Of a DNA stretch of 64,000 nucleotides, positions 33,205 through 43,874 are shown piece after piece. How positions within the stretch are numbered: position 1 is the first letter of the stretch; each line of letters starts with the position of its first letter. Location of the stretch: the NCBI GenBank assembly GCA_947247005.1, contig OX365962.1, positions 10,451,201 to 10,515,200 on the forward strand, written 5' to 3'. Below the pieces are notes generated by a model, which did not search any database, had not been told where the DNA came from, and saw only the letters and a program-made list of their open reading frames with translations. This DNA comes from Spisula solida (Eukaryota; Mollusca; Bivalvia; Venerida; Mactridae). Both the position numbers and the translations under genes were made by a program.

Positions 33205-35085
33205 AGTACACATTTACTTTACTTACATGCATAATTTTATAGCTGTACTGTTCACCCTTAAATAACACATTAACTTTACTTACATGCATATAGCGGTATT
33301 GTCCACCCTTAAATTACACATTAACCTTACTAACATGCATATAACGGTATAAGTCACCCTTAAATTACACATTAACCTTACTAACATGCATATAGCGGTA
33401 CTGTTCATTCTTAAATTACACAATAACTTTACTTACATGCATATAACGGTATACGTCACCCTTAAATTACACATTAACTTTACTTACATGCATATAGCGG
33501 TATTGTTCATCCTTAAATTACACATTAACTTTACTTACATGCATATAACGGTATTGTTCATCCTTAAATTACACATTAACTTTACTTACATGCATATAGC
33601 GGTATTGTTTATCCTTAAATTACACATTAACTTTACTTACATGCATATAGCGGTATCGTTAACCCTTAAATTTTCACATAAACTTTACTTACATGCATAT
33701 AAAGGTATTGTCCACCCTTAAAATACACATTAACTTTACTTACATGCATATAACGGTATTGTTCATCCTTAAATTACACATTAACTTTACTTACATGCAT
33801 ATAGCGGTATTGTTTATCCTTAAATTACACATTAACTTTACTTACATGCATATAACGGTATTGTTAACCCTTAAATTTTCACATAAACTTTACTTACATG
33901 CATATAAAGGTATTGTCCACCCTTAAAATACACATTAACTTTACTAACATGCATATAACGGTATAAGGCACCCTTAAATTACACATTAACTTTACTTACA
34001 TGCATATAGCGGTATTGTTCACCCTCAAATTACATATTAACTTTACTTACATGCACATAGCGGTATTGTTCATCCTTAAATTACACATTAACTTTACTTA
34101 CATGCATATAGCGGTATTGTTCATCCTTAAATTACACATTAACTTTACTTACATGCATATAGCGGTATTGTTAACCCTTAAATTTTCACATAAACTTTAC
34201 TTACATGCATATAACGGTATTGTCCACCCTTAAATTACACATTAACTTTACTAACATGCATATAGCGGTACTGTCCACTCTTAAATTACACATTATCTTT
34301 ACTAACATGCATATAACGGTATAAGGCACCCTTTAATTACACATTAACTTTACTAACATGCATATAGCGGTATTGTCCACCCTTAAATTACACATTAACT
34401 TTACTAACATGCATATAACGGTATAAGGCACCCTTAAATTACACATTAACTTTACTAACATGCATATAGCGGTACTGTCCACTCTTAAATTACACATTAA
34501 CTTTACTTACATGCATATAACGGTATAAGTCACTCTTAAATTACACATTAACTTTACTTACATGCATATAGCGGTATTGTTAACCCTTAAATTTTCACAT
34601 AAACTTTACTTACATGCATATAGCGGTATTGTTCACCCTTAAATTACACATTTACTTTACTTACATGCATATAACGGTATTATTCATCCTTAAACTACAC
34701 AGTAAAATATACTAAAAACCGGACAGCGCTGAAAACATGAATACAACCCAGGACACAAGTATACGGCACAATACCCAACACGGACAAGAAACTTAACCGC
34801 TGAAAGTCCAAGTTTCGGCTGTGAAAAGGTCAATAGTCAAAGTCCCACGTGTCAAAAGTCTGTAATACCTAGTTTCATCTATAAACTTTACTGACATGCA
34901 TATAACGGTATTGTTCTCCCTTAAATTACACATTAACTTTACTGACATGCATATAACGGTATTGTTCTCTCTTAAATTACACATTAACTTTACTTACATG
35001 CATATAGCGGTATTGTTAACCCTTAAATTACAAATAAACTTTACTTACATGCATATAGCGGTATCGTTAACTGATCTTGTAGTGT
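33205..35085. repeat. 51-bp minisatellite containing a 5' splice site in every unit
   Basis: About 30 copies of a 51-bp unit (plus strand: ACATTAACTTTACTTACATG then CATATAGCGGTATTGTTCAT and CCTTAAATTAC). Because 51 is a multiple of three it produces spurious plus-strand ORFs (MHIAVLFILKLHINFTY repeats). On the minus strand each unit reads ATACCGCTATATGCAT followed by GTAAGTAAAG, or GTTAGT / GTCAGT variants. Its right edge overlaps the end of gene 2's fourth exon. A dispersed element interrupts the array at 34705-34880. Confidence 0.93.
34705..34880 (+). repeat. Dispersed element, copy 5, inserted in the minisatellite
   Basis: GGACAGCGCTGAAAACATGA, CGGCACAATACCCAACAC, ACTTAACCGCTGAAAGTCC and TTTCGGCTGTGAAAAGG match the dispersed family in order. 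51-bp units continue on both sides. Confidence 0.65.
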
Positions 35086-35178
35086 GAGAGCTCTCCAGTG
35101 TCAGCTGGAACAGACTGATAGCATTCAACGCGTCCTGGTTAGATACCTGTGATCCACATGCCAGTGTGCTTTTCACAT
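35049..35178 (-). CDS. Gene 2, exon 4, running into the minisatellite
   Basis: The acceptor AACTTTTCTGATGCAG is good. The frame starts DVKSTLACGSQVSNQDALNA and goes on to SSHTTRSVNDTAIC. The last 22 or so bases (GTTAACGATACCGCTATATG) are a minisatellite unit, and GTAAGTAAAG follows at once. An earlier CAG/GTATCT could act as an alternative donor. Confidence 0.66.
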
Positions 35179-38100
35179 CTGCATCAGAAAAGTTGTAGTT
35201 CAAATTAATAAGTACGATTCATTATTTCTTAAGAAAAAATGCACAAGACCCAATACAGAAAAGAAGATTAATGAGGTGGAATCAACTGCACAATACAGTG
35301 CTCAGCGTAATTATGAAGCTGTTTTTAATTGACACAGTCATTTTGTTTGGCACAGAAGGACATGGGAACGAAGTAGAGCAGACCGACCGAGCTGTGCAAA
35401 ACCTTACGTCAGATTGTTTCCGACACTGTCCGCACAAATCGTCAACTCAAGTTATCCATTTTAAAAAGCTATATGATAGTATGTAATGAAATAAATTCTC
35501 AAATGGTTTATTACAACATCGGCATGTCATATTAAAAGTGTGTACATGTAGCTCACGAAAGGAAGTACATTGGAGAACAGTGCTAGCATGGCGTCGTAGG
35601 CGTGTGTTGACGTTGACGTTCTGTGGCGCACCCGACTTCCCCTGGCGTTCGTAAAATGTAAACACTTTGTAGGTGTTTAGATAATATGTAAATATACAAT
35701 ATTTGACAGTTCAATAAAGAAGGCTGTCACCCCCTCGCCCTACAAATCCCGAATACTTCTCCATTTTTCAGCGAGTCTCGAATACAACCTTATGTTTTCA
35801 CTGAATCCCGAATTTACATAAAAATGTAATATCAGAGTGGACATACCACGTGGTATGTGGCGTTATTTCGGCTAAGAACGCAAGTAGAAGTCTGTCAACA
35901 AAGTTAAAACCAACCGTAAGTATATCCTCGCCGCTCAAGCCGAGAATGGGTACTGCCCATTTCACTTGATATTTTTGCGCAAAAGTTTAGTTTGTGCCCG
36001 AAAGCGACTCAACTGCTATCCCGGCACCAATCTCGCGAAGCGTGTCAAGTAGAAATCTCAACTCAAATTGAGATTTTGCTCAAGTCTAGAGTATAATAAT
36101 GAGATCATTCTTAAGTTTTATACTCAGAATATTTACGGTAATAAACTCAGAACAGTGTATCTGTTTTGTGGTGTCAACTTTCAGAGTCTTGTCTCCAATG
36201 AAAATTATCTCAAAGACACATGACAGTATTTGAGATTTATCTCAGCTCAGATTGAGATGCTCGGGATATCGGGGCCTGGCTTACCTGCTTCTAGTTGGTC
36301 ACATAAGCCTAGATATGCAGCTTTCAATGCATCTCCGTTTCCAATGTGTATCATATGGTCCTGATACCAACAAGGGGAGGCAACTGTCTGCATACAGTAC
36401 GTCAGACATGTCGTGTTCCTAGTGTACACAGAAAGAAAAGGCATAAACTTTGGTTATCGTATGTTGTGCCTATGTCGAAGTTCAATGAGAACGTTCTGGG
36501 CAAATGAGTAAAAACAGAGGCAAAGTATAAAAGAATGAAAAGTGTGCTTAGAAAAGGCTAAATACAAAGCATGTAGGAATGAATTAGAAAGACATGTTCA
36601 ATCTCAACAAAAAGATAATAGAAAGTCAGTCAGGGAAGGCAGCACTCAACTTAACCGGTCGAGCACAGAAATATCAAAAAAAACATACAAGGCACAATGC
36701 CCAACTGCACAAGTAAATGATCCACCCAATCCCAAGATGTCCAAAGGCCGAATGAACCAGCCTCAGCAACCAAAAAGCCGAACTCCCAAATTGAATGACC
36801 AATCCCAAAAGCAAAACGGCTGAAACACCCAGTACCAGCCACCAGAAGTACCAAAAATCCGAAAAACAACAGCAACAAACAGCTGAATGTCAGCAATAAA
36901 CAAATCTGAACGCCCCAGCTGGATGACACAGTTTCAACACGTTTAACTGTTCCCATGGGCGGTCTTCATAGACACGGTTAACTGTCTACTTACAAACACA
37001 AGTTCCTGTATTTATCTTGGGGAATGATCGGAAACTGGTAGAAAGTTCCCATAAGGTTATTCATCAAACATTGAATAAGGTCATCTTTGACGACTTCCGG
37101 GTTGCAACTTCCGTCTACGCATGCACACAAGAATAAAACTGCAAAACAAAGTTTGACAGGTGGGATTAAATGCAATTATAATTGGTGTGTCTTTATTTCC
37201 AAATAATTATTGTTGCTATCATGCACTGTATGTATTGCACTCTCCTTTGTTTCATCTAACTAAACACAAAGCAACGGCACTTTACTATCTAAAGACTAGC
37301 TACAGACTGGCTACTAATTCACGAGAACTTCGATTTCTAATTTTATCAATGACATTCTATTGATAAAACCCTCTTTTATTATTCAATTTTATTTGTCTCC
37401 ATTATAAAATCTACAGACCGTGTAAGTGATTTTATGCACACAAGACACTGAACAAAATAACTTATAATTACAAAATATAATAAAATGACACAATTAGTAA
37501 TTATAGCATAAAAACGGTGATTTTGCCCATACGTTAACGGGACGAAAACCATGCGTAAACATAAAGATTCACGCGCTGTTAACGTCCAGTTTTACGTATG
37601 CTCATTTCAGGGCCGCACCGGCGACTATAAAGATTGTACAGCTTCATATGAACAGTTATTCCCATTTTATTTCTAAGTACTAATAAGTACTAATAAGTTT
37701 TCTATAATATTTAAATTATGCATTTAAACAAACCCGCAGTATCCATGTTTTCTTGGTATTTGCCGATACCGGAAGTCGGCGTGCATAACAATAACTGGTA
37801 TGACGTTACGTTTGTTTTCGCGACGTCGTCACAAAATCTCCGGCCAAAATATCATTATTTTGAAATACGATTGCATTAATTGATGTTTTGTATGCTATAA
37901 TAGCGTTTACGCATGTTTTTTTCGCTTTATAACATATGCAGAGTCCCTCTGGAGCGTTGCAGGTGCCCTCGCCCTGGCGGGCTTGGGCACCAACCGTCCC
38001 TCGGGACTCTGCATATGTTATAGCCCGAAAAAGCATGCGTTAACCCTACATTATACTCAAAACGCTAATCCTCTTTATGACGAGTATTAATTTTCACTTT

Positions 38101-38207
38101 CAAGGGGTACATTTTTTAAAAACAATATATTTGAAATATAAACAAATACGCAAATTATACTTACAGGCGACGAATCCCTTCAAAATGTGATCACGTGACC
38201 CGCTCAT
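35049..38207 (-). CDS. Secreted cysteine-rich protein (four exons, 3' end uncertain)
   Basis: Joined minus-strand exons 38165-38207, 36994-37138, 36285-36418 and 35049-35178 stay open, with every junction matching in phase (1, 2, 1) and consensus donors (GTAAGT, GTAAGT, GTAAGC, GTAAGT). The product starts MSGSRDHILKGFVAFLFLCA, a classical signal peptide with likely cleavage near VDGSC. The mature part carries nine cysteines (for example LNTTCLTYC, SPCWY, GLCDQ, LACGS) and sequons NTT and NDT. Reading on past exon 4 gives ATG then TAA inside the minisatellite, so the protein may end at 151 residues, or exon 4 may splice onward. An AATAAA on the minus strand lies beyond the array (33154-33149). 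No family recognised; an extracellular role is likely. Confidence 0.72.
35265..36284. other. Intron 3 of gene 2
   Basis: A plus-strand frame at 35271-35486 (MKLFLIDTVILFGTEGHGNE within it) looks leader-like but has no supporting signals. The rest contains no element I can delimit. Confidence 0.35.
36285..36418 (-). CDS. Gene 2, exon 3
   Basis: After the acceptor TGTGTACACTAG, a G completes leucine; then NTTCLTYCMQTVASPCWYQD through LGLCDQLEA, ending one base into a codon before GTAAGC. It holds four cysteines and an N-glycosylation sequon. The strongest exon of this gene by codon quality. Confidence 0.82.
36607..36950 (+). repeat. Dispersed element, copy 6, in intron 2 of gene 2
   Basis: AGTCAGTCAGGGAAGGCAGC, ACTTAACCGGTCGAGCACAG and GGCACAATGCCCAACTG, followed by several AACGAGCC/CAGCAA-like units. 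Antisense to gene 2. Confidence 0.68.
36994..37138 (-). CDS. Gene 2, exon 2
   Basis: The acceptor is ACTTTGTTTTGCAG. The frame LFLCACVDGSCNPEVVKDDL runs on through QDKYRNLC and ends two bases into a codon before GTAAGT. It contains the signal-peptide core and the first three mature cysteines. Confidence 0.78.
37905..38043. repeat. Fold-back element with GC-rich centre, intron 1 of gene 2
   Basis: The arms TATAACATATGCAGAGTCC and GGACTCTGCATATGTTATA are perfect complements. The centre GGTGCCCTCGCCCTGGCGGG then CTTGGGCACC forms an inner hairpin. It lies between the two exons that make the signal peptide. Confidence 0.75.
38165..38207 (-). CDS. Gene 2, exon 1 (start of signal peptide)
   Basis: ATG followed by SGSRDHILKGFVA and one extra base, then donor GTAAGTAT. 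The next exon supplies TT to make phenylalanine and continues the hydrophobic run LFLCACV, so a signal peptide forms only when the two are joined. This start is preferred because the next exon's frame has no ATG before an upstream stop. Confidence 0.6.
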
Positions 38208-39417
38208 GTTGCGCATTTCAATTAAATCTTTACATGACAAAAATATGCTAAAATGTGAGTTTTTAATAAACTACTAAAGAGTTGTTTTTTACATTTTACA
38301 CCAATTCCTTACAAACAGTTGCGACATAAAATGTGTTATGAATATTAATATGCATGTAATATGATTTTTGTTCGATCTTTCAAATTACAAAAACCGTATG
38401 ATCTCATGTTTTCGCGACCTTCGCAATTTCGCACAAAAATGAAAATAATTATATAATAGTTTTACCGCAATATTTGCAATTGCTTGGCACAGAACTTTCA
38501 GCAGATTATACGCTAATTAAGATCTTACGAACAGGAATTATAAAAAGAAATGTTGCCCTTTATTTTAAACTTCCTTTCGTTTTTGAAGTCCGATAATCGC
38601 GAAAACTGATGTCATTACAGTAGTCCATTACAATAAGGTACTAGTATTAAGTTGCAAACACACGTGGTACAATGAATGGAACAAAGGGAAAAAGTCTATG
38701 AGTTAACAATTAACACCGCTGAATGGAAGAATGGACACATTGTAAATAATTACATATCATTTTATTAACGATAATAGTCATTGTTTTTCTGTATTGTTTT
38801 TGTGTGCGTTGATTACGCTTTTAAGGTATCAGAGTATAATTTATAGTGAGAATGAGCATGTATTTTTCAAAAGCATTTTATTTTTTAAAATTGGAATGTG
38901 TTGGGTACAGTAAGCATAGTGTTATGATGCACTACATTTACCCTTGAAGTTAAACAAAAAATAAATATCAGTAAAGTGAATTTATTGAAGCATGACAGCA
39001 CTTTCATTGCAAATCTTGCTCGTTCACAAACAAAGTCAACGTAACATTAAGAGTCAAAGTTTGTTGTCGGCGACATAGTCAATAGTATGTCCTGAATAAT
39101 TCAAGGAATTGCGGTAAAATTCCAGCCGTTGTTAAGGATTTTGTAAGCTCACACTTTTCAATTGATCTAAGCTGGCGATCGGACTGGTGGTAGTTTACGT
39201 TAAATGTGAATTTCGAATGAAAGTATTCTGGGCATATATTATTTAGTGATTTGTTCATTAATATTGCCTTTTAGTAACAAATTATGTCCGGAAAAAAGTC
39301 ATCCACTTCAATTCTTTAACCAGTTCTTATCAAGAATTATTCTAGCTGTACGTTTTTGGAACTTACCAACAGTATCAGCAGATTACCCATACTGTATAAC
39401 AGTAATCAATATGGGCC
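38208..39417. other. Upstream region of gene 2
   Basis: AT-rich, with no TATA box or clear promoter motif that I can defend. No second gene seen. Confidence 0.35.
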
Positions 39418-39418
39418 A

Positions 39419-39850
39419 ATATCAGTGTAGCAGTACCACGTGGTTTTTGACTACAGTTCCAAGTAGAAATATGTAAACATTGGAACGCAAATGTAGCCAT
39501 AAGTATTTTATTTCTTCATCAATTTCTATGAAATATACGCCACGCTAAGGGGAACATTATTTGCTTTTAATGAAATATAAAGTCTTTTTCAGCGGATGTG
39601 CCGTTTTGTACATTACCCTGTGAAACCGTGGAACGTCTAGGTTTCACAGGGTAATGGAAGAATCGGTAAAGCTGCTGAAAAAGATGTTATCTTTCACGAA
39701 AAGCAAATAATGTCCCCCTTAACGTGGCGTATATTTCATAGAAATCGATGAAGAAATAAAATACTTATGGCTATTTTATTTTCCAATGTTTACAAATTTC
39801 TTCTTGTAACTGTAGTCAAAAGTCACGTGGTATTGCTACACTGAATATAT
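39419..39850. mobile_element. Long fold-back element, copy E1 (~430 bp)
   Basis: The two arms of about 200 bp are near complements (CAGTGTAGCAGTACCACGTG / CACGTGGTATTGCTACACTG). They meet at a central hairpin ATTACCCTGTGAAACC / GGTTTCACAGGGTAAT (39614-39655). A diverged second copy is at 57759-58226. Confidence 0.78.
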
Positions 39851-40650
39851 ATGCATTGAAAAACATTTTCCTGTATTATAGGTATAGGAAGCTTTTGATG
39901 TTGAGAAGAAGATAAAGATAACTATTACACTTCTTAAGAGTTAAGATTCTGAACTACATATATCCTGTTGTTTCTTATACCCGTGCTTCTTAACAGTTTC
40001 ATCCGCGCAGGCGCACTCACGCAACTAAGTTCAAACAATTTCTACACCATATTTGAAAGAAAAAAATGTTAACTTAACTAATAAAAACACAAAACTATGG
40101 CAAATGTTTATGAACATACGCAAAATAGTAGCTTTTATACGTTTTAGGTCGGTGCTCTGAATCTTATGCTCAGCTCATAAAACCCGTGCCTCCCTAAAAA
40201 CTGGTCTGTATTGGGGCGACAGGTGGTGAATTTTTAAATTTGTTTAAAATAAGGTAAATTTGTAGTACATGTAGTTATTATCAAAGTTTATTTTCAGTCT
40301 GGGTGTTATAGTATGTGGTAATAAATAAAAAGCGTAGTGAAAATGAAGTTAATGAAAAAAATTAACACCAGTTGAAGAATACCATATGGAATAATTACTA
40401 CCCGTATTTACCTCGTCGTCAATGTGACAACTATGATGAGTTGTCCAAAATGACTGCCTACTATTGATACCAACTATTTGTGTGATTATCATTTTGGATA
40501 AGAGTACTATACGTAGTAACAATGTAGCGCATATGTTCGAGTATAATTAAACCAACCACGGATAAAAAATGAAATATACCAGATTTATTTAGCGCCTTTT
40601 TCACACACGTTCAAAGGCATTTTTATTTTTGAAGAAGGACACTTTCATAT

Positions 40651-40850
40651 TTGAAGCAGGACATACTTGCACTAGAGAAAGTTCAACGAAGGGGAGCCCA
40701 CTTTGTAAGCGATAACTACTCATATATAGACAGCGTAACATCAATGATGGATGACCTCAACTGGCCGCCACTTCAACAACGCAGGAAAAAACAAAAGAAT
40801 AACATCGGTTTTAAGGCCGTCAACAAAGCCTCTGAAGGGAGAGAGATACA
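40651..40850 (+). mobile_element. Non-LTR reverse transcriptase C-terminal scrap
   Basis: ALEKVQRRGAHFVSDNYSY, then MMDDLNWPPLQQRRKKQK: the conserved LEKVQRR...ARFV...LxWPxLxxRR block of non-LTR reverse transcriptases. The 5' part is missing. A reversed S2 SINE follows at 40911. Confidence 0.8.
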
Positions 40851-40910
40851 TAACATACAGGCATGTCCGGTGCTGCAGAAGTGCGCCTAGCTCTTATTTT
40901 GAATAGAAAG

Positions 40911-41060
40911 CCTGGTCATGTAATGTGTCTGTTGTATAGCACCGATTCGCAGCTTCCTGGCACCTTTACCCAGATACTTTGCATTGCACACGGTCCGATA
41001 CAGCGGGACATATTATAAATATTTCAGATATAGTGCAGTTACCATGCCGAGTTTTCCAGA
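40911..41060 (-). mobile_element. SINE family S2, body fragment
   Basis: In reverse it reads CTGAAATATTTATAATATGT, CCGTGTGCAATGCAAAGTAT, GTGCCAGGAAGCTG and ATCGGTGCTATACAAC, matching 27360-27460. Confidence 0.65.
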
Positions 41061-41224
41061 AGACCAGAAAATAAGAGACATATAGATACATGCACAGGTT
41101 CAAAGTTACAACTGGAGTTAAACAATGATGCACAATGTCAGGCTTTCTCATCTTATTGGCAATCGACTATATCATGAAAAGAACCACCGACAGTGATCCA
41201 ACTGGTATTCGATAGAATTTCACA

Positions 41225-42020
41225 ACAAAACTGGAAGACCTCGATTTTGCTGATGACCTGGCTCTACTTTCATCAACATTCCTACACATACAACAAAAAA
41301 CAAAGAAACTGACAGAAAACGCAAGCAGAAATGGGCTGAAATAAAGGCTAGAAAAACAAAAATAATGAGACTGAACGCTAGAACAGAAACACCAATCAAA
41401 ATAGACGAAACAAACATAGAATATGTAGAAACATTCACATATCTGGGCGTAGTTATGACATCAAAAGGAGGCAGGGACGAAGACATCAACAGCAGACTAA
41501 AAAAGGCAGAAATCAATTTCGCAGACTTAAGAAATCGTGGGCATCATCTATCCTCTCCATCAAGACAAAAGTCAAACTCTTCAACAACATAGTCATGTCA
41601 GTATTACGCTACGGAAGTGAAACATGGAAACAACAGAACACGACAACAAGTAGCTAGATACATGCCAAAACAGATGTATTAGACAGATCTTTAGGATAAG
41701 GTGGCCAAACAAAATCAGAAATGAAGAACTACACAACAGAGCGAAAGCAACCAAACATCAGTGAAACAATCAAAATCAGGAAATGGATTGGTCCAAATTA
41801 AGAAGAGAAAACACCATCAGCAGCAAGCACTTACATGGCAGCCAGAAGGAAAACGGAAAGTTGGTCGGACGAAAATCACGTGGAGGTGAACAACCGAACA
41901 GGAACGGAAAGAGCGCGGTGGAGCAGCTGGGCAACAACTAGGACTGTGGCCAAAGACCGAAAACAATGGAGACAGCGCATCAGGGCTTTATACACCAATG
42001 GGTGTGAAGAGGATAGGTGA
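41225..42020 (+). mobile_element. Degraded non-LTR retrotransposon (reverse transcriptase palm to 3' end)
   Basis: With frame changes, translated pieces run in the correct order: LEDLDFADDLALLSST (the active-site motif as FADD), YVETFTYLGVVMTSKGGRDE with DINSRLKKAE, VLRYGSETW, and a C-terminal ARTVAKDRKQWRQRIRALYT ending at a stop before 42021. Several frameshifts and stops mean it is dead. The 3' block matches the better-preserved copy at 56150-56515. Confidence 0.82.
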
Positions 42021-42023
42021 GGG

Positions 42024-43090
42024 CAGGGGCGGATCCAGGATTTGGCGTTAGGGGGGGGGCGTACATTCATGTATTGGCACCCCCCCCCCCTCTCTCAAAG
42101 AAATGTGCGAGCGAAGCGAGCAAGAAAAAATGTATCTCTGAGAAGCATTCCACACAATTTCGTTCTTTGTCTTATAATATTCATTGATAAAGTTAATGTG
42201 AGAGTAAGGCGAGCAAGAATATAAGCAGTAATTATTTGAGCAGCATATCCCCCATACTCATTCCCTACTTGACAAACTTAACTGATAGCGGTTGTGCGAG
42301 TGGAGCGAGCAAGAAAAAAAATGCAATCATCTATTTCAGCAGCATACACCACACACTTATCACTTGGTAATATTCACTGATTTAGTAATTGTAAGAATTG
42401 GAAAAAATCAGTGTTTATCTGAGCAGCATACACAACAAACTCATTGATAAATCGAAAACTTTCATTGAATTTGCGTAGATCTACAGCGAGCGAAACGAAC
42501 AAGAAAACTCGTTGTTTATATAGCCAGGACTAACGATAATCGACTGGATTATATTCACTGATATATAGCTGCTGTGAATACGTCACGAAGAAAAAATGCA
42601 CTGTCTATCTGAGCAGCATACCCTGCGAACTCCAGGGCTTCACTTTTGTTCAAGTGGAAATGTGAAATACTTGGGATTCAGCGACTAGGAGGTCCAGTTG
42701 CGATCTGCCTCGTGACCTTTTAAAAAGAACCACGGAATACGTCAGCTGCATTCTGAGATATCTTTTTTTAATGAAAAGGACAGGTTTATTAGAAAATCAA
42801 GCCAACTGTATTAATCTTTTATGACTTGTCAGACATTTATAATGTGCAAGAATCTCTGTAGTTGATGTTTGGCACCATGCTACCAATCAGCCATATCTTG
42901 TTGCTTGCATATAGCATTAAGTTCACTTTAAAATCAATAAATAGATTATTGTTTTATTGACGCGAGCGAAGCGAGCGAAAAAAATTGCGTATCAATATTG
43001 TTCTTACATCCAAAATATGATAAATTACCTAGGCTCCGACGATTTTAGGGGGGGCGTACGCCGGGTCCGCCCCCCTTGGATCCGCCTATG
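42024..43090. mobile_element. hAT-like element (CAGGGGCGGATCC ends) with internal repeats
   Basis: CAGGGGCGGATCCAGG and CCTTGGATCCGCCTATG are inverted ends next to G-rich runs. Inside, a CG-rich word recurs four times at uneven spacing (GCGAGCGAAGCGAGCAAG and variants near 42108, 42298, 42488 and 42962). No transposase. It lies directly after the LINE 3' end; an 8-bp duplication is not clear. Confidence 0.6.
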
Positions 43091-43573
43091 GAGGGAGGTA
43101 GGTATACGTGAGTTTTGTTTTAACGTTACAAAGTTATCAACATGTTTGACCGACTAAACTAGTAATACGACTTGCTGGGATGCATCATATTGTTTGACAA
43201 ATAATCACATTCATCCCAAAATCCATCACCTTAAATTGTTTGGACTGCTTGGTGAGCATTGGGGGGGGGGGGCGTAGCTTTATTTGGAAAATGGAAATCT
43301 CAAGTCGAATAAGCCGATTATATAAAATAGTTAAATGTGTATGGATTAGCTAAATAAAAAATATACAAAATGCATAGTTGTATTTCCTGATGAAGGCATA
43401 GTACGTCTTATGCAAAACAGTTTGAGAATACAAAATTAATTAATTTCAACGCGTGTTGTGTTGATATTTATCTTTATTTGTGGATTAGCTAATAAGGCAA
43501 AAGGTGTCTTATTGATACGTTGAGCGAATGTTTGGTTATAAACTCTTATTGTACATAGTATTTATCTTTCATA
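43091..43573. other. Gene-free stretch
   Basis: Includes a 12-13 base G run at 43260. Nothing else delimitable. Confidence 0.4.
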
Positions 43574-43762
43574 TATAGCACAGAGAATTTGACATGATCC
43601 TGACCTTTATGCATGAATATATTACAAGGTACTTGCGTTGAATATATAAATTTTCGCGAGTAAATCGTGCAATATCGGTTCTATAGATTTGTGTTGGTAT
43701 TACACCTCGAGCATCTTCGTGATACTCCACGCTTATGAAAACATACAATCGGGTGATAAGTA

Positions 43763-43874
43763 TAGGTTATCGATCATATATTAGAATAATAAACGAATTA
43801 GGTATAAGTGAGCGAAGCGAACGCCGTACTTAATTCTTTATTATTCTAATATGTGATCTATAACCGGCTTATAG
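43763..43874. repeat. Fold-back element with GAGCGAAGCGA loop
   Basis: The arms ATATTAGAATAATAAACGAA and TTCTTTATTATTCTAATATG pair with few mismatches around GAGCGAAGCGAACG. A further CG-loop class element. Confidence 0.7.

Noticed and set aside
33386..35087. Long plus-strand ORFs with MHIAVLFILKLHINFTY repeats
   Set aside because: The unit is 51 bp, a multiple of three, so any stop-free frame stays open across the array. No splice or start context on plus; the meaningful strand is minus.
36542..36956. Overlapping ORFs of 93 and 101 codons
   Set aside because: Both come from the dispersed element copy 6.
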